NCBI GenBank assembly: GCA_014843695.1
Contig: CM026397.1
Location: 34,416,596-34,480,595, forward strand
Origin: Archivesica marissinica
Lineage: Eukaryota > Mollusca > Bivalvia > Venerida > Vesicomyidae
Length of the DNA stretch: 64,000 nucleotides
Direction of reading: 5' to 3'
Shown: in pieces, positions 1 through 11,144 of the stretch
Layout of the letters: each line of letters opens with the position of its first letter
Position numbering within the stretch: position 1 is the first letter of the stretch
Translations under genes and position numbers: made by a program
The notes under the pieces: model-generated
Databases searched by the model: none
What the model was told of the DNA's origin: nothing
The model's input: the letters and a program-made list of their open reading frames with translations, nothing else

Positions 1-125
1 AAGGCGGAGCTACATGGCAATGGGCTTAGCTGATTCTTGAAGAGTACGAGCCTGGGAGTACGATTCAATACAAAATGTTAATTTCAGGTAGTAAACAAGA
101 TGGCGGTATAAATTTTGATCTCCTT

Positions 126-722
126 CGTCCAAAAGTATAAAAATTGTTTCTGCATTTCCTAGACAATGTATGATATAGACCGTCCAAAATCGTTTCTGCA
201 TTTCCTAGACAATGTATGACATAGACCGTCCAAAAGTATAAAAATTGTTTCTGCATTTCCTAGACAATGTATGATATAGACCGTCCAAAATTGTTTCTGC
301 ATTTCCTAGACAATGTATGATATAGACCGTCCAAAATCGTTTCTGCATTTCCTAGACAATGTATGACATAGACCGTCCAAAAGTATAAAAATTGTTTCTG
401 CATTTCCTAGACAATGTATGATATAGACCGTCCAAAATCGTTTCTGCATTTCCTAGACAATGTATGACATAGACCGTCCAAAAGTATAAAAATTGTTTCT
501 GCATTTCCTAGACAATGTATGATATAGACCGTCCAAAATCGTTTCTGCATTTCCTAGACAATGTATGATATAGACCGTCCAAAATTGTTTCTGCATTTCC
601 TAGACAATGTATGATATAGACCGTCCAAAATCGTTTCTGCATTTCCTAGACAATGTATGATATAGACCGTCCAGAAGTATAAAAATCGTTTCTGCATTTC
701 CTAGACAATGTATGATATAGAA
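126..722. repeat. Tandem array, 46/55-bp units
   Basis: About twelve head-to-tail copies sharing the core tttctgcatttcctagacaa. Long units carry an extra 9 bp (agtataaaa), short ones do not, and the two kinds alternate. The last copy runs into unrelated sequence near 720. Confidence 0.95.
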
Positions 723-747
723 ATTGCGATGTAGAAAATACCCATGA

Positions 748-960
748 AGAAACATTACCCAGTCCACGACACAAAAACCTCCACAGAATGTTCGTGCTAG
801 TGTAGAAGTGTGTGTGATAGTGAAGACACTATTGACAAAAACGAATTCTGAAATTGGCAAAACATCACCCACCTCTACAAAACTGGCTTCGAATTTACCA
901 GAAGATGATAATGATGAAATCATAGAGAAATGTTGGAAAACGAAATCCAAGATAAACTGA
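748..960 (+). CDS. Possible coding fragment, unknown product
   Basis: A 70-codon open stretch between stops that begins just after the 46/55-bp array and ends at TGA 958-960. It reads as a Lys/Thr/Ser-rich peptide with an acidic patch (PEDDNDEIIEK) near the end and lacks the low complexity of the arrays. There is a possible acceptor (ttacccag) near its start. I do not recognise a domain. It could be the last exon of a gene lying left of the window, or chance. Confidence 0.2.
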   Translation, partial: RNITQSTTQKPPQNVRASVEVCVIVKTLLTKTNSEIGKTSPTSTKLASNLPEDDNDEIIEKCWKTKSKIN

Positions 961-1455
961 TAGTGCTCAGTGTTTTTAGATCAGAAATTTGTTTAAACAT
1001 TAAATTAGTACTACCGGTACTTTCCTCTAAAATCTCTTGCAAAAAATACTTTAATCATTGAGGCTCATGAATGAAATTACACAACGACCTACACACGACA
1101 TTTTTCATAAAGTTTAATTTTTCATACATATGAATGAGCTAGCATGAGAAATACTTATATATCATTCATTTATTTGCTTTCAAATTATCCTTTTCAAGTT
1201 CATACGTACACGCTTCTCCGAAACTACTCCATTATAAACCATGTTTTCACCTTTTTCACAATACATGTATATGTATTATATCTGTATATGCTATAAGCAT
1301 CAGCTGATGTCTTAATGCAATAAATGTTGTTGTTGTTGTTGTTGAATTAACTACAAAAGAGAATTCATTACATCTTCACCACTAGATGGCCACTGTATAC
1401 CGCTGTAGCATCACAGAGAACTACGGCGAATTCTCTAATAAAATCTATGACAGTA
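961..1455. other. Intergenic, no gene seen
   Basis: AT-rich sequence with a short (TTG)n microsatellite at about 1326-1344. No splice-flanked coding stretch was found on either strand. Confidence 0.6.
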
Positions 1456-1681
1456 TTAACCCTTTCCCTCATAGAAGCACCTCTTATGACATATATTGAC
1501 AATGTAGTAGCCAAATCAATGTTCATAATTAAGGCCAGAATCTCGTGTTGTCCCAGTAATATCTATGGAGGTGGGATAGATATGGCGACTACTTATCCAC
1601 TGCATGATAGCTAAATGGGTGTCGTTTGTATGGAGATATAATAGTATATTAACCTAAAATCTCTATGAAGGAAAGGGTTAA
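1456..1681. mobile_element. TTAA-flanked MITE (226 bp)
   Basis: Ends are mirror images: TTAACCCTTTCCCTCATAGA at the left and tctatgaaggaaagggttaa at the right. The outer TTAA would be the target duplication, as for piggyBac-type elements. It has no coding capacity. Confidence 0.75.
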
Positions 1682-1775
1682 GAAGTCAGTATTAGGCAAA
1701 TTTGGTTTTTGATTTTCAGAAAAGCTACAACAATCTAACAAAAATATGTCAGGTCATTTTTCTCATTTACCTTCA

Positions 1776-1966
1776 CTGTGCTGAAAACACTATAGCGCCA
1801 GATCAGGTAGCACAGAACATGCTATCTGATCAGGCTCTATACTGTTTACTGTTCGGATAGTGGAGCTAAATCACTTGGCTGAATAACAAACAACATACTA
1901 GTAGCTCCTGATCAGACACTGTATAGATCTGGATCTATGTTGTTTGCACTTTCCTTACAATTGATT
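1776..1966. mobile_element. Fold-back MITE, TTTGCAAACA family, degraded copy
   Basis: Shares with 16259-16440 and 24044-24273 a string of inverted pieces (gatcaggctctatactgttt, ttcggatagtggagct, ggatctatgttgtttgca) that can fold on itself. Its ends are less clear than those of the 24044 copy. Confidence 0.65.
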
Positions 1967-2024
1967 CAGCATTTTAAGGGTCAATCCAAATATAGTTTAT
2001 ATACACATTTCTGTTAGCTGGATT

Positions 2025-2100
2025 GCAAACGAAGTTCTTACAACATTAAGTTAATCGCTATCGAGACCTAATTCCTGATGTAATCCATCGCCACAATTGG
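2025..2100 (-). mobile_element. SINE1 3' tail remnant
   Basis: Reads as the complement of the SINE1 tail (gagacctaattcctgatg, then aatccatcgccac), as in the full copies at 18713 and 41608. It runs without a break into the 24-bp array. Confidence 0.75.
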
Positions 2101-3113
2101 GAGAGAATCCATCGCCACAAGTGGGAGAGAATCCATCGCCACAAGTGGGAGAGAATCCATCGCCACAAGTGGGAGAGAATCCATCGCCACAAGTGGCAGA
2201 GAATCCATCGCCACAAGTGGGAGAGAATCCATCGCCACAAGTGGCAGAGAATCCATTGCCACAAGTGGGAGAGAATCCATCGCCACAAGTGGGAGAGAAT
2301 CCATCGCCACAAGTGGCAGAGAATCCATCGCCACAAGTGGGAGAGAATCCATCGCCACAAGTGGGAGAGAATCCATCGTCACAAGTGGGAGAGAATCCAT
2401 CGCCACAAGTGGCAGAGAATCCATCGCCACAAGTGGCAGAGAATCCATCGCCACAAGTGGGAGAGAATCCATCGTCACAAGTGGGAGAGAATCCATCGCC
2501 ACAAGTGGGAGAGAATCCATCGCCACAAGTGGGAGAGAATCCATCGCCACAAGTGGGAGAGAATCCATCGCCACAAGTGGGAGAGAATCCATCGCCACAA
2601 GTGGGAGAGAATCCATCGCCACAAGTGGGAGAGAATCCATCGTCACAAGTGGGAGAGAATCCATCGCCACAAGTGGGAGAGAATCCATCGCCACAAGTGG
2701 GAGAGAATCCATCGCCACAAGTGGGAGAGAATCCATCGCCACAAGTGGGAGAGAATCCATCGCCACAAGTGGCAGAGAATCCATCGCCACAAGTGGGAGA
2801 GAATCCATCGCCACAAGTGGGAGAGAATCCATCGCCACAAGTGGGAGAGAATCCATCGCCACAAGTGGGAGAGAATCCATCGCCACAAGTGGGAGAGAAT
2901 CCATCGCCACAAGTGGGAGAGAATCCATCGCCACAAGTGGGAGAGAATCCATCGCCACAAGTGGGAGAATCCATCGCCACAAGTGGGAGAGAATCCATCG
3001 CCACAAGTGGGAGAGAATCCATCGCCACAAGTGGCAGAGAATCCATCGCCACAAGTGGGAGAGAATCCATCGCCACAAGTGGCAGAGAATCCATCGCCAC
3101 AAGTGGCAGAGGG
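2084..3113. repeat. 24-bp array derived from SINE1
   Basis: About 43 copies of gagaatccatcgccacaagt plus ggga. The unit matches an internal piece of SINE1 (ggaatccatcgccacgaggg then agagaa in the full copies). Because 24 is a multiple of three all frames stay open, giving a false GENPSPQV-repeat protein. Confidence 0.95.
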
Positions 3114-3575
3114 TTGAGGGGGGCAAGTGATTTGAAATCAACAACTTTAAAACCATTTGGCATAGACCACACCCTCGATTTTTGAATGAATGATATCCTG
3201 AATGGGTGGTATACTTAACATGTTTGGCATAAGACAACCAGCAACAGAAGTATTGGAGCTCAGCGAATCAATCAACCGATATAATTATACCCGACAGGCA
3301 ATTACTCCAGGTTTTTTTAAAGATTCACTTAAAACTAATAAGTCTAGTATTTTAGCACTTGTTGAAGTAATTAGAGCTGCGTCATCTCGACAATAGCACC
3401 TGCTCTGTGAGATATAATACTGTACTATCTCCGAGAACTTGCTAAACATGGTACTTACACACCCTATATATCTGCCATTTTGTTGAGTTCAAGAGAAAAC
3501 TATAATTAGATTGTTTCTTTTAATACATTTTGCGTGTAGTAATTTAGTAAAACATGCCATTCACTTTCAAACATA
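3114..3575. other. Array flank with an orphan 64-codon ORF
   Basis: An open frame at 3202-3396 (+) begins MGGILNMFGIRQPATEVLEL and ends at a TAG. It is not repetitive, but it has no recognisable domain or clear splice context. It may be an exon remnant or chance. Confidence 0.3.
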
Positions 3576-4410
3576 CGTATGGATGAAGATTTTCAAGGTG
3601 AAGATTTTCAAACATAAGGTGAAGATTTTCAAGGTGAAGATTTTCAAACATCAGGTGAAGATTTTCAAACATCAAATGAAGATTTTCAAACATTATTATT
3701 ATGTTATATTTCGGGTTTTACGCCTGCATCAGCACCATTTTGGGCTATATCGCCGGCGGGCAGTTTACCTAACAACATCTTTCCTGGGCAGGCTCCAGCG
3801 GTTAACCAGTACTTGGGTGCACCAACCTCCGTAAGAAACTGCCAACTTTTTCATATAAATAAGACACGGCCTGAGCGGGGCTTGAACCCGTGACCATCAG
3901 TGACGATAGGTTACAGTGGTATACAAGTCAGCGACCTTAACCACTCGACCAGGATGAACATTTCCAAACATACGATGAAGAGTTTCAAACATACAATGAA
4001 CATTTTCAAACATACGATGAACATTTTCAAACATACAATGAACATTTTCAAACATACGATGAACATTTTCAAACATACAATGAACATTTTCAAACATACA
4101 ATGAAGATTTTCAAACATACGATGAAGATTTTCAAACATACAATGAAGATTTTCAAACATACGATGAAGATTTTCAAACATAAGGTGAAGATTTTCAAGG
4201 TGAAGATTTTCAAACATCAGGTGAAGATTTTCAAACATCAGGTGAAGATTTTCAAAACATACGATGAAGATTTTCAAACATACGATGAACATTTTCAAAC
4301 ATACGATGAAGATTTTCAAACATACAATGAAGATTTTCAAACATACGATGAAGATTTTCAAACATACAATGAAGATTTTCAAACATAAGGTGAAGATTTT
4401 CAAACATACG
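3576..4410. repeat. 21-bp array, interrupted by a SINE
   Basis: Copies of acatacgatgaagattttcaa with variants (caatgaac, caggtgaag). The array is split by the SINE2 copy at 3703-3950. Confidence 0.95.
3703..3950 (-). mobile_element. SINE2 (tRNA-derived), inside the 21-bp array
   Basis: On the minus strand: a tRNA-like head (gtcgagtggttaaggtcgct, long variable-arm-like region, then cacgggttcaagccccgctc), a body (gttaaccgctggagcctgcc) and an end reading cgtaaaacccgaaatataac. The first two blocks resemble pol III A and B boxes of a tRNA-Ser/Leu-like gene. Confidence 0.85.
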
Positions 4411-4578
4411 GTGAAGACGTAACATATTGCATTTATTTCTGTCATTTGACGGAAAAGTGTGACCATGTCCTTGTCGGTACGAACCTGGCTCTTGTGTGCA
4501 CACGTCGACTCAATATGGGGAACCAAGGCTCATACTAGGTCAGATTGTTTGGGAGAAGTGAGAAAGCCGATTGCATCC

Positions 4579-4800
4579 TTAACCCTTTCAACACCACAGA
4601 CCTCTAAATTGGCTTACAAAAAAGTGTAGATCCAGATGACATCAGGATCTGCACTTTTTTCAAGTAATATAACTATTTTTAGAATTTATTTTACCCATTT
4701 TGATAAATGAACTGATCCAAATGTGATTTTGTTATTAATTTATTGGTCTAAAAATATCATGGACCAGTCCATGTCAGTTACTTGGTGTTGAATGGGTTAA
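4579..4800. mobile_element. TTAA-flanked MITE, CCCTTTCAACACC family
   Basis: Left end ttaaccctttcaacacca, right end tggtgttgaatgggttaa. A second complete copy in the other orientation lies at 23686-23916; partial copies are at 7593 and 48995. Confidence 0.85.
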
Positions 4801-5989
4801 ATGGGGTTATTTAATTAAATGTCACCAAAATAGGGTTAAAATATACAGATTGACTATTAAATACAACATTTGAATATAAGTAGTAATTAATGAGCCAGTA
4901 TATTTATTTTACTAGACAAAATTTTGTAGGAACATTAGAAAAAGAATATTTTAGGGAGAAGTTCCTGTGGGCGAAGTCAGGTCATTAGGGTGACTATTTC
5001 ACTCAAGTCGCCGGCTAGAATGAGCCCTGGGGAAATATTGTGTGAACTTCTTTCAAAACTGGCTGATATGTACCAGTCACATGATATTGGACTAATTTCT
5101 GAACATTGATGACCAACGTCTTTTGGCTCGATATTGCAGGAACAGATGTGGATGATGGGTCTTTTGAATGTGACAAGTCTACTCAAGTCAATATGGTAAC
5201 ATTTCTGTGAGGTTATTAGCTAGGTAAAGCGACCTAGATCTGGAGTGGATAAGAAAACAGGACGGATGAACAAACCAACAATTCAACATCTGCAAAACAA
5301 TATATCCCACTTTCTTCGAAATGGGGGCACAAAACACAATGCCCATCAGGGTTTATAAGAGGAGGCAGCCAGAAGGACTATCATCTTTGAAAATAATGTG
5401 GTCCTTGCCAAATCTAGGTAGTCCTCATTTTCATACGGATCTCCAAAAATGAGTGCCTTCTGCCAAATTGGACAAGACGCCTATGCCAAATTGGACAAGA
5501 CGCCTACAATTCGGGCGTATGATTACAATCAACAGAAAATACATCTAACTTTAAGAAAATTCTGAAACCAGTCAGATAAACGGTTAAATATGACAAGTTC
5601 CGCATTTACGTTGCATAAATTATGTTGTAAATAGTCATTATATTTCATTAATTATTGCAAGTTTAGGTTAGCCGAACGGGATACGCAGCTTGGAAACCTT
5701 TGTGCTCCTTGGGGAAATTAGGCAGGCTAGGGCTAACAGACCACTGTTGTCGAGCACTGCCAATGAATATAGCCATGCCAAATAAAGAAAATAACAAATG
5801 AGACAGAATCAAAGTATTTCCTCCTTCTATGACACAAAGGTCTTAAATCTAGTTCTAAACCATTGGGATCGTCGGTAATCCAGCAAATGTCGACAAGAAA
5901 GTGGTCAATTCTAAAATAATTTAGTGCTATCTGTACAATGCGAGATGAAAACCTGAAAATCGGATCCCGAGAGGCGAGTCCTGTTCTAG
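4801..5989. other. Intergenic, possible dead exon near 4970-5200
   Basis: At 4978-5110 (+) a non-repetitive frame (…SPGEILCELLSKLADMYQSH…) is closed by two stops, and the same frame resumes to about 5205. It looks like a decayed coding piece but I do not recognise it. Two tandem copies of caaattggacaagacgcct lie near 5465-5510. Nothing else seen. Confidence 0.25.
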
Positions 5990-6345
5990 GATTATAATAT
6001 GCCCGAGCGTTATGAGGAATAATATGCCCGAGCGTTATGAGGAATAATATGCCCGAGCGTTATGAGGAATAATATGCCCGAGCGTTACGAGGAATAATAT
6101 GCCCGAGCATTATGAGGAATAATATGCCTGAGCGTTACGAGGAATAATATGCCCGAGCGTTATGAGGAATAATATGCCCGAGCGTTATGAGGAATAATAT
6201 GCCTGAGCGTTACGAGGAATAATATGCCCGAGCATTATGAGGAATAATATGCCCGAGCATTATGAGGAATAGGAGAATGAGATTCCGGGAGTAGGTGTGC
6301 CCGAGCATTATGAGGAATAGGAGAATGAGATTCCAGGAGTAGGTG
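5990..6345. repeat. 25-bp array
   Basis: About eleven copies of ataatatgcccgagcgttat gagga with c/t variants. The last two copies are spaced by a longer block (gagaatgagattccgggagt). Confidence 0.95.
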
Positions 6346-6499
6346 AACATGTTCTCATGGGTGAAATATATGATCCACCTCAGAAAGAAACAGGAACTAT
6401 TAGTGTTCCAGAGCTTAATTGACAGAAAAATTAGATTCAGAAATACTAGGCTACCTCATAATCATTGTTCTCAGCCACGCAAGAGCATTTGTTTATTTA

Positions 6500-6730
6500 G
6501 TGGAAGTCGTGGTAGCCTGTGGTAGCGCGTTTGCTACAGGGTGCAAAAGGTCCGGAGTTTGAGCCCCACTGGAGCCATTATGATTGTGCACTTCGGCAAG
6601 GTATTTAAATACCACATGTCTCTTATCTCTCCCCCGTGGTGATGGATTCTATCAGGAATGAGGTCTCGAGAGTGATTAATAAGTTGTTAGAACTTGTTTC
6701 GCAATCAAGCTAAAATAAATTTGTATTAAA
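6500..6730 (+). mobile_element. SINE1, diverged copy
   Basis: Starts gtggaagtcgtggtagcctg, carries the B-box-like ggagtttgagccccactgg, the body atggattctatcaggaatga, and the tail ending taaaataaatttgtattaaa. Confidence 0.85.
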
Positions 6731-7302
6731 GATTTATTTCCAAGAGCTAACCCACGGCCACTATACAATAGATCTATTGTTCTCTTAACCCCAAGTACCC
6801 TCTCGTGCACACACACACGCACACACACAGACGGACGGCCAGACAAACTGCAAAAACAATGTCTCCCCCATTAGTGGAAGCATAATTAGGCAAGGTGAAT
6901 GAATATGAAGCTGGCAGGCTCAGCACACATAAAATTGGAACAAATAATACAAGGCGATACTGTTGAGCCAGTCTTTAAAACTGACTATGGTCGTTTCTGG
7001 ACATATATCCTAAGTCAGTCCTTAAAACTAATATACCGTAGACTTGTAATTATGTGGCTTCTGTTGGGGGCAGGATATATGTATATTATTCAGTATTTAT
7101 TGCTGAAGTAGATCATGGATCATGGAAACTTCCATTTCAATTGGGCTACAAAACTCATTTGGCATTATATAGGCCGAGCAAATAGAGTTATTAATAACAT
7201 ATATAAGGAGTCTCATCAATTTGATCTATGGCCTGTGTTTCTAGACATATATCCTAGGAGATCTACAAGATGTAGCTGCTGCTATTTAGGTCATTCTCCA
7301 TC
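6731..7302. other. Intergenic, no gene seen
   Basis: A short CA/CG-rich microsatellite lies near 6810-6830. At 6880-6950 a piece resembles 9985-10050 (aggctggcagg … cacata…aattgg), so the two may be copies of one repeat or of an old exon. Confidence 0.4.
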
Positions 7303-7590
7303 ATATAATGGATGATATCTCATTCCTCATCAGATCATGGATGATATCTCATTCTTCATCAGATCATGGATGATATCTGATTCTCCATCAGATCATGGAT
7401 GATATCTGATTCTCCATCAGATCATGGATGATATCTGATTCTCCATCAGATCATGGATGATATCTGATTCCTCATCAGATCATGGATGATATCTGATTCC
7501 TCATCAGATCATGGATGATATCTGATTCTCCATCAGATCATGGATGATATCAGATTCTCCATCAGATCATGGCTGATATCTGATTCTTTT
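7303..7590. repeat. 29-bp array
   Basis: Nine to ten copies of gatcatggatgatatctgat tctccatca. Early copies carry cattcctcatca instead. Confidence 0.95.
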
Positions 7591-7592
7591 AA

Positions 7593-7655
7593 CACTTTCA
7601 ACACAACAGACCTCTAAATAGACTTACAAAAAGTGTAGATCAAGATGAGCTGGCT
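7593..7655. mobile_element. Partial MITE, CCCTTTCAACACC family
   Basis: Left-end fragment (aacactttcaacacaacaga, then cctctaaatagacttac) matching the start of 4579-4800; the other end is missing. Confidence 0.6.
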
Positions 7656-7911
7656 CGTGACAATTTGTTCAGAATAATGCACACATAAAATTAATTCGTT
7701 ATTTACCAACTGCAAACTATAAACAGGTCTCCACCTCCTAAACATTGAAGAGTTCAGTTGATAATTTAGTAGAATTCTATCTCACTATGAAAACCCCTCT
7801 AAGCCAGGGTATTAGCCAGAGAGCCATCCAGCCGTCCAAATGGACGGCCAATCTCAGAAGTGGACGGCCACAAATTACGTTGGACGGCGTAGTGGACGGC
7901 CATTTCCATAT

Positions 7912-9086
7912 TAGGGCTGCGGCGATATACCGGTATACCGCGATACACTGACGAACGTATATGCGTATCGTATCGGGAGGGTCTGTATCGCGTATATCGG
8001 CCGTATCGAAGAGTAAAATTCCATTGTGTGTTTTTTCTACCGATTCTAATTAAAATACTTGAAAACGTTCACTAAATGAGCAAAAATTTGCTACTATTTT
8101 TATGTTTAGCATTCCTCAAAGCGTGCACCTGCTGCTGCAGAGCTAGCGTTAAAGCTATCACGCAAGTTCGAATTTTTAAAGTGGTGTTTAACAATAAAAA
8201 CGTCACCACATTGAAACAGGTCTTTAGTTTTACACATTTTAGTCTTTATTATATGCTACAACAAACCAATGTTTAAACTATATTGACCTGGGAATATCAG
8301 CTTATTTGCTTTGAAATTATAAATCGGGCTTAAAATCTACGAGTTGTATTTTTCGAATTATTTGACCTTGTTGACTTCCGGATGACATTGCTATTTTTAG
8401 TAACGGGCGCGGACTCATAGAGAACCAAATAATGGATGGGATCCCAGATTTGCAAGAGCTTGGAATTATAAATCTAGAGCTAATCCATTATTTATTGTAT
8501 GGTTTGGGATATGTAGGCTAATAAACAAAATCTGTACCCTGTAGTTGGTTTTATTACCAGTAGGCCTATGCTCATAGCCTCATACAATAACTAGATCTAT
8601 ATATTTTCAGAGCTAGACCCAGAGCCTGTTGATTCTTTGATCATTTTGAAGAAAAATCTTCTTGATAGTGACCTTCAAAGTATTAAGATCTAGGTATTAT
8701 TTTTGGGGGGGGGGATATAGAGAAATCTATAAAAACTTTATTGATTAATAACTTAATACTGTTCTACTCTGAATGACTTTGTTGGTTATTTTTAGTATTT
8801 TTACTACCTTGATTAGACGGATCCAAAACGTCAAAATCGGCGCTAAATAACAAATGTCCTATAAACAAATACATGTTGACATCATGAGCATCATTGACGT
8901 TACTCTATCCTACAGTAGCCCAGACGAGACAGGACTCAAACGGAGGTCAAGTGCTCACATATAGAGGTCATTTGCTATGACCCTAAAGCTGGATCCGTTC
9001 TCCGATATTGCCTGTATCGTATCGTATCGTATCGGCAGTCCCGTATTGCAATACGTATCGAAGGGGTCTGGCAATACGCAGCCCTA
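7912..9086. mobile_element. Non-autonomous hAT-like transposon
   Basis: Terminal inverted repeats TAGGGCTGCG and CGCAGCCCTA are flanked by an exact 8-bp duplication, TTCCATAT (7904-7911 and 9087-9094). Subterminal regions are rich in gtatcgtatcg and cgatatac motifs. Open frames inside (8076, 8977) show no transposase signature. An 8-bp duplication and short TAGGG ends are typical of hAT elements. Confidence 0.85.
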
Positions 9087-9252
9087 TTCCATATGTTCTC
9101 AAATATATTTCGTAAACATGCTCAATTTCCACACCAAAAGCTCTGATGGAATGCGTTACTTTTTCGCAGTTTCGGTTTTGTTTCGAGTATTTTTCTAAGC
9201 GATCACATGACTGCTGCCAGTGAATCCCACACCGATTTCGTACGCCGACGCT

Positions 9253-9297
9253 GATTGGCCGATCGCCCGTCTGAACCTCAGAAAACAGCCAATCACA
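9253..9297 (+). promoter_or_regulatory. Inverted CCAAT pair, candidate promoter
   Basis: gctgattggccgatcg and cagccaatcacag lie in opposite orientation 40-90 bp before the ATG at 9339. Paired CCAAT boxes are common in TATA-less animal promoters; function here is inferred. Confidence 0.35.
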
Positions 9298-9338
9298 GAG
9301 CATCTTACGTCGAGCGGTAGGTTTCGTTTCGTGTAAAA

Positions 9339-9405
9339 ATGGCAGCAAAGCCGAAATCTGTCGCTGTTCGCAAAGACATTCGATCATTTTTCTCCACGAA
9401 AGCAG
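9339..9405 (+). CDS. Candidate first exon, unknown gene
   Basis: An ATG in fair context (aaaaatATGG) opens 22 codons, MAAKPKSVAVRKDIRSFFST plus KA, followed by a plausible donor CAG|gtagat (phase 1). The basic peptide contains KDIRSFF, which resembles a PCNA-interacting motif except that the usual Gln is not present. It directly follows a hAT-like element and a CCAAT-containing segment. I could not find a convincing second exon before the 15-bp array, so the gene may be broken, may continue far downstream, or may not be real. Confidence 0.35.
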
Positions 9406-10207
9406 GTAGATCTATATATATGAACACAAATCTGTCATATATAAACAGCAATTTTTAATAACATATCAGTGTGTCACATCAGATTAATGACGCGAATCGC
9501 TGAAACTCTCCCGAAGTTAAACTTGGCTCTACTCCAACTTAATGAATAATGCATGAGCGCTAATGTACCCAGAGAGCCCTGCCATTTGGTTGCCCCGTAG
9601 CCTATTGGTGTATCGTGGGGGTGTGTCTCGGACGTCGTGTACATGTATTGTTATTATTGCCCAGCTGTCAGCAGCACGTGCTATTGTTTATATTTGGAAA
9701 CGGGACCTTGACGAAGGGAAGTGATCAGATGGCCAGTTTGGGGTTCATAGTCAGATACACTCCAGATACCTTCTGAAAAAACACAAAATTTTCTCCAGAC
9801 CGGTTACGCTTCGCTCGCTCCGCTCGCTCAGTCCACAATTTATTTGGACTCCCTGTTTCTAATTCCTGGCTAATACCCTGCTCTAAGCCGAAAACCCCTG
9901 CAAACAGAACTTTGACTCTGGTCCGGTGGCTGTTCGGTTTAGAGGGGTTCACTGTACCGATACACAAGGAAGCCACAGAAATTATACAAGCTAGGCAAGT
10001 GAACTTGAGGCTGGCAGGCGTTCACATAGAGAATTGGAGAAGAAATAAATTAGATATTGTAAAACATCACAAACAATTTGCTGATGGAAGGAATGCCATC
10101 AATCACATATGAAGGGAAGATTGTTTTACTATAGAGCAAAGCCATGATATATATACATATATACATACAGACATTTAATAAACTCGTATATATGAATGTC
10201 GCTACAC
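9406..10207. other. Intergenic with repeat-like coding shadows
   Basis: At 9740-9910 a minus-strand open frame contains RAERAKRNRSGENFVF and a palindromic-looking cttcgctcgctccgctcgct; it resembles a dispersed repeat rather than a gene. 9960-10112 holds a non-repetitive open frame (…EIIQARQVNLRLAGVHIENW…) similar to 6880-6950. No full gene model is possible. Confidence 0.3.
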
Positions 10208-10846
10208 AAGTTGAGCATTGTGACATTGAGCATTGTGACATTGAGCATTGTGACATTGTGACATTGAGCATTGTGACATTGAGCATTGTGACATTGAGCA
10301 TTGCGACATTGAGCATTGTGACATTGTGACATTGAGCATTGTGTATTGTGACATTGAGCATTGCGACATTGAGCATTGTGACATTGTGATATTGAGCATT
10401 GTGACATTGAGCATTGCGACATTGAGCATTGTGACATTGAGCATTGTGACATTGAGCATTGTGACATTGAGCATTGTGACATTGAGCATTGTGACATTGA
10501 GCATTGTGCATTGTGACATTGAGCATTGCGACATTGAGCATTGTGACATTGAGCATTGCGACATTGTGACATTGAGCATTGTGACATTGAGCATTGCGAC
10601 ATTGAGCATTGCGACATTGAGCATTGTGACATTGAGCATTGCGACATTGAGCATTGCGACATTGAGCATTGTGACATTGAGCATTGTGACATTGAGCATT
10701 GCGACATTGAGCATTGTGACATTGAGCATTGCGACATTGAGCATTGTGACATTGAGCATTGCGACATTGAGCATTGTGACATTGAGCATTGTGACATTGA
10801 GCATTGAGTATTGTGACATTGAGCATTGTGACATTGAGCATTGCAC
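10208..10846. repeat. 15-bp array
   Basis: About 42 copies of gacattgagcattgt with g/c variants at one position and occasional partial units (gtgacattgtgacatt). Open in most frames on both strands because the unit is a multiple of three. Confidence 0.95.
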
Positions 10847-11144
10847 TCCTTGTGCCCAAAATATATAGCAAACATGGACTTATCAAAGCATTATATTTGA
10901 CAAGTTTTTAGTTATATGTTGATTGTTGATAGCGCCATCGCCACCGGAAAATGACTGCTTAGTTACGCTTTCCACGAGACAAAATTTGGTCAATAACATT
11001 TGATTATATTAGTCATACGGTAATCAAGCCGCCCCCCCCCCCACCACCCCATTTAGGATATCCTAGACGATGTTATTCACAACCGACTAGAATGTGTCTT
11101 ACGGGTGTCGAATCAATTAAATGAAATTAACACATCAACCATTT

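Noticed and set aside
2097..3185. GENPSPQV-repeat protein
   Set aside because: 24-bp SINE1-derived array; all frames are open on both strands and no gene context is present.
9725..9976. Minus-strand 83-codon ORF
   Set aside because: Contains simple cgctcgctccgctcgct sequence and looks like a dispersed repeat; no domain is recognisable.
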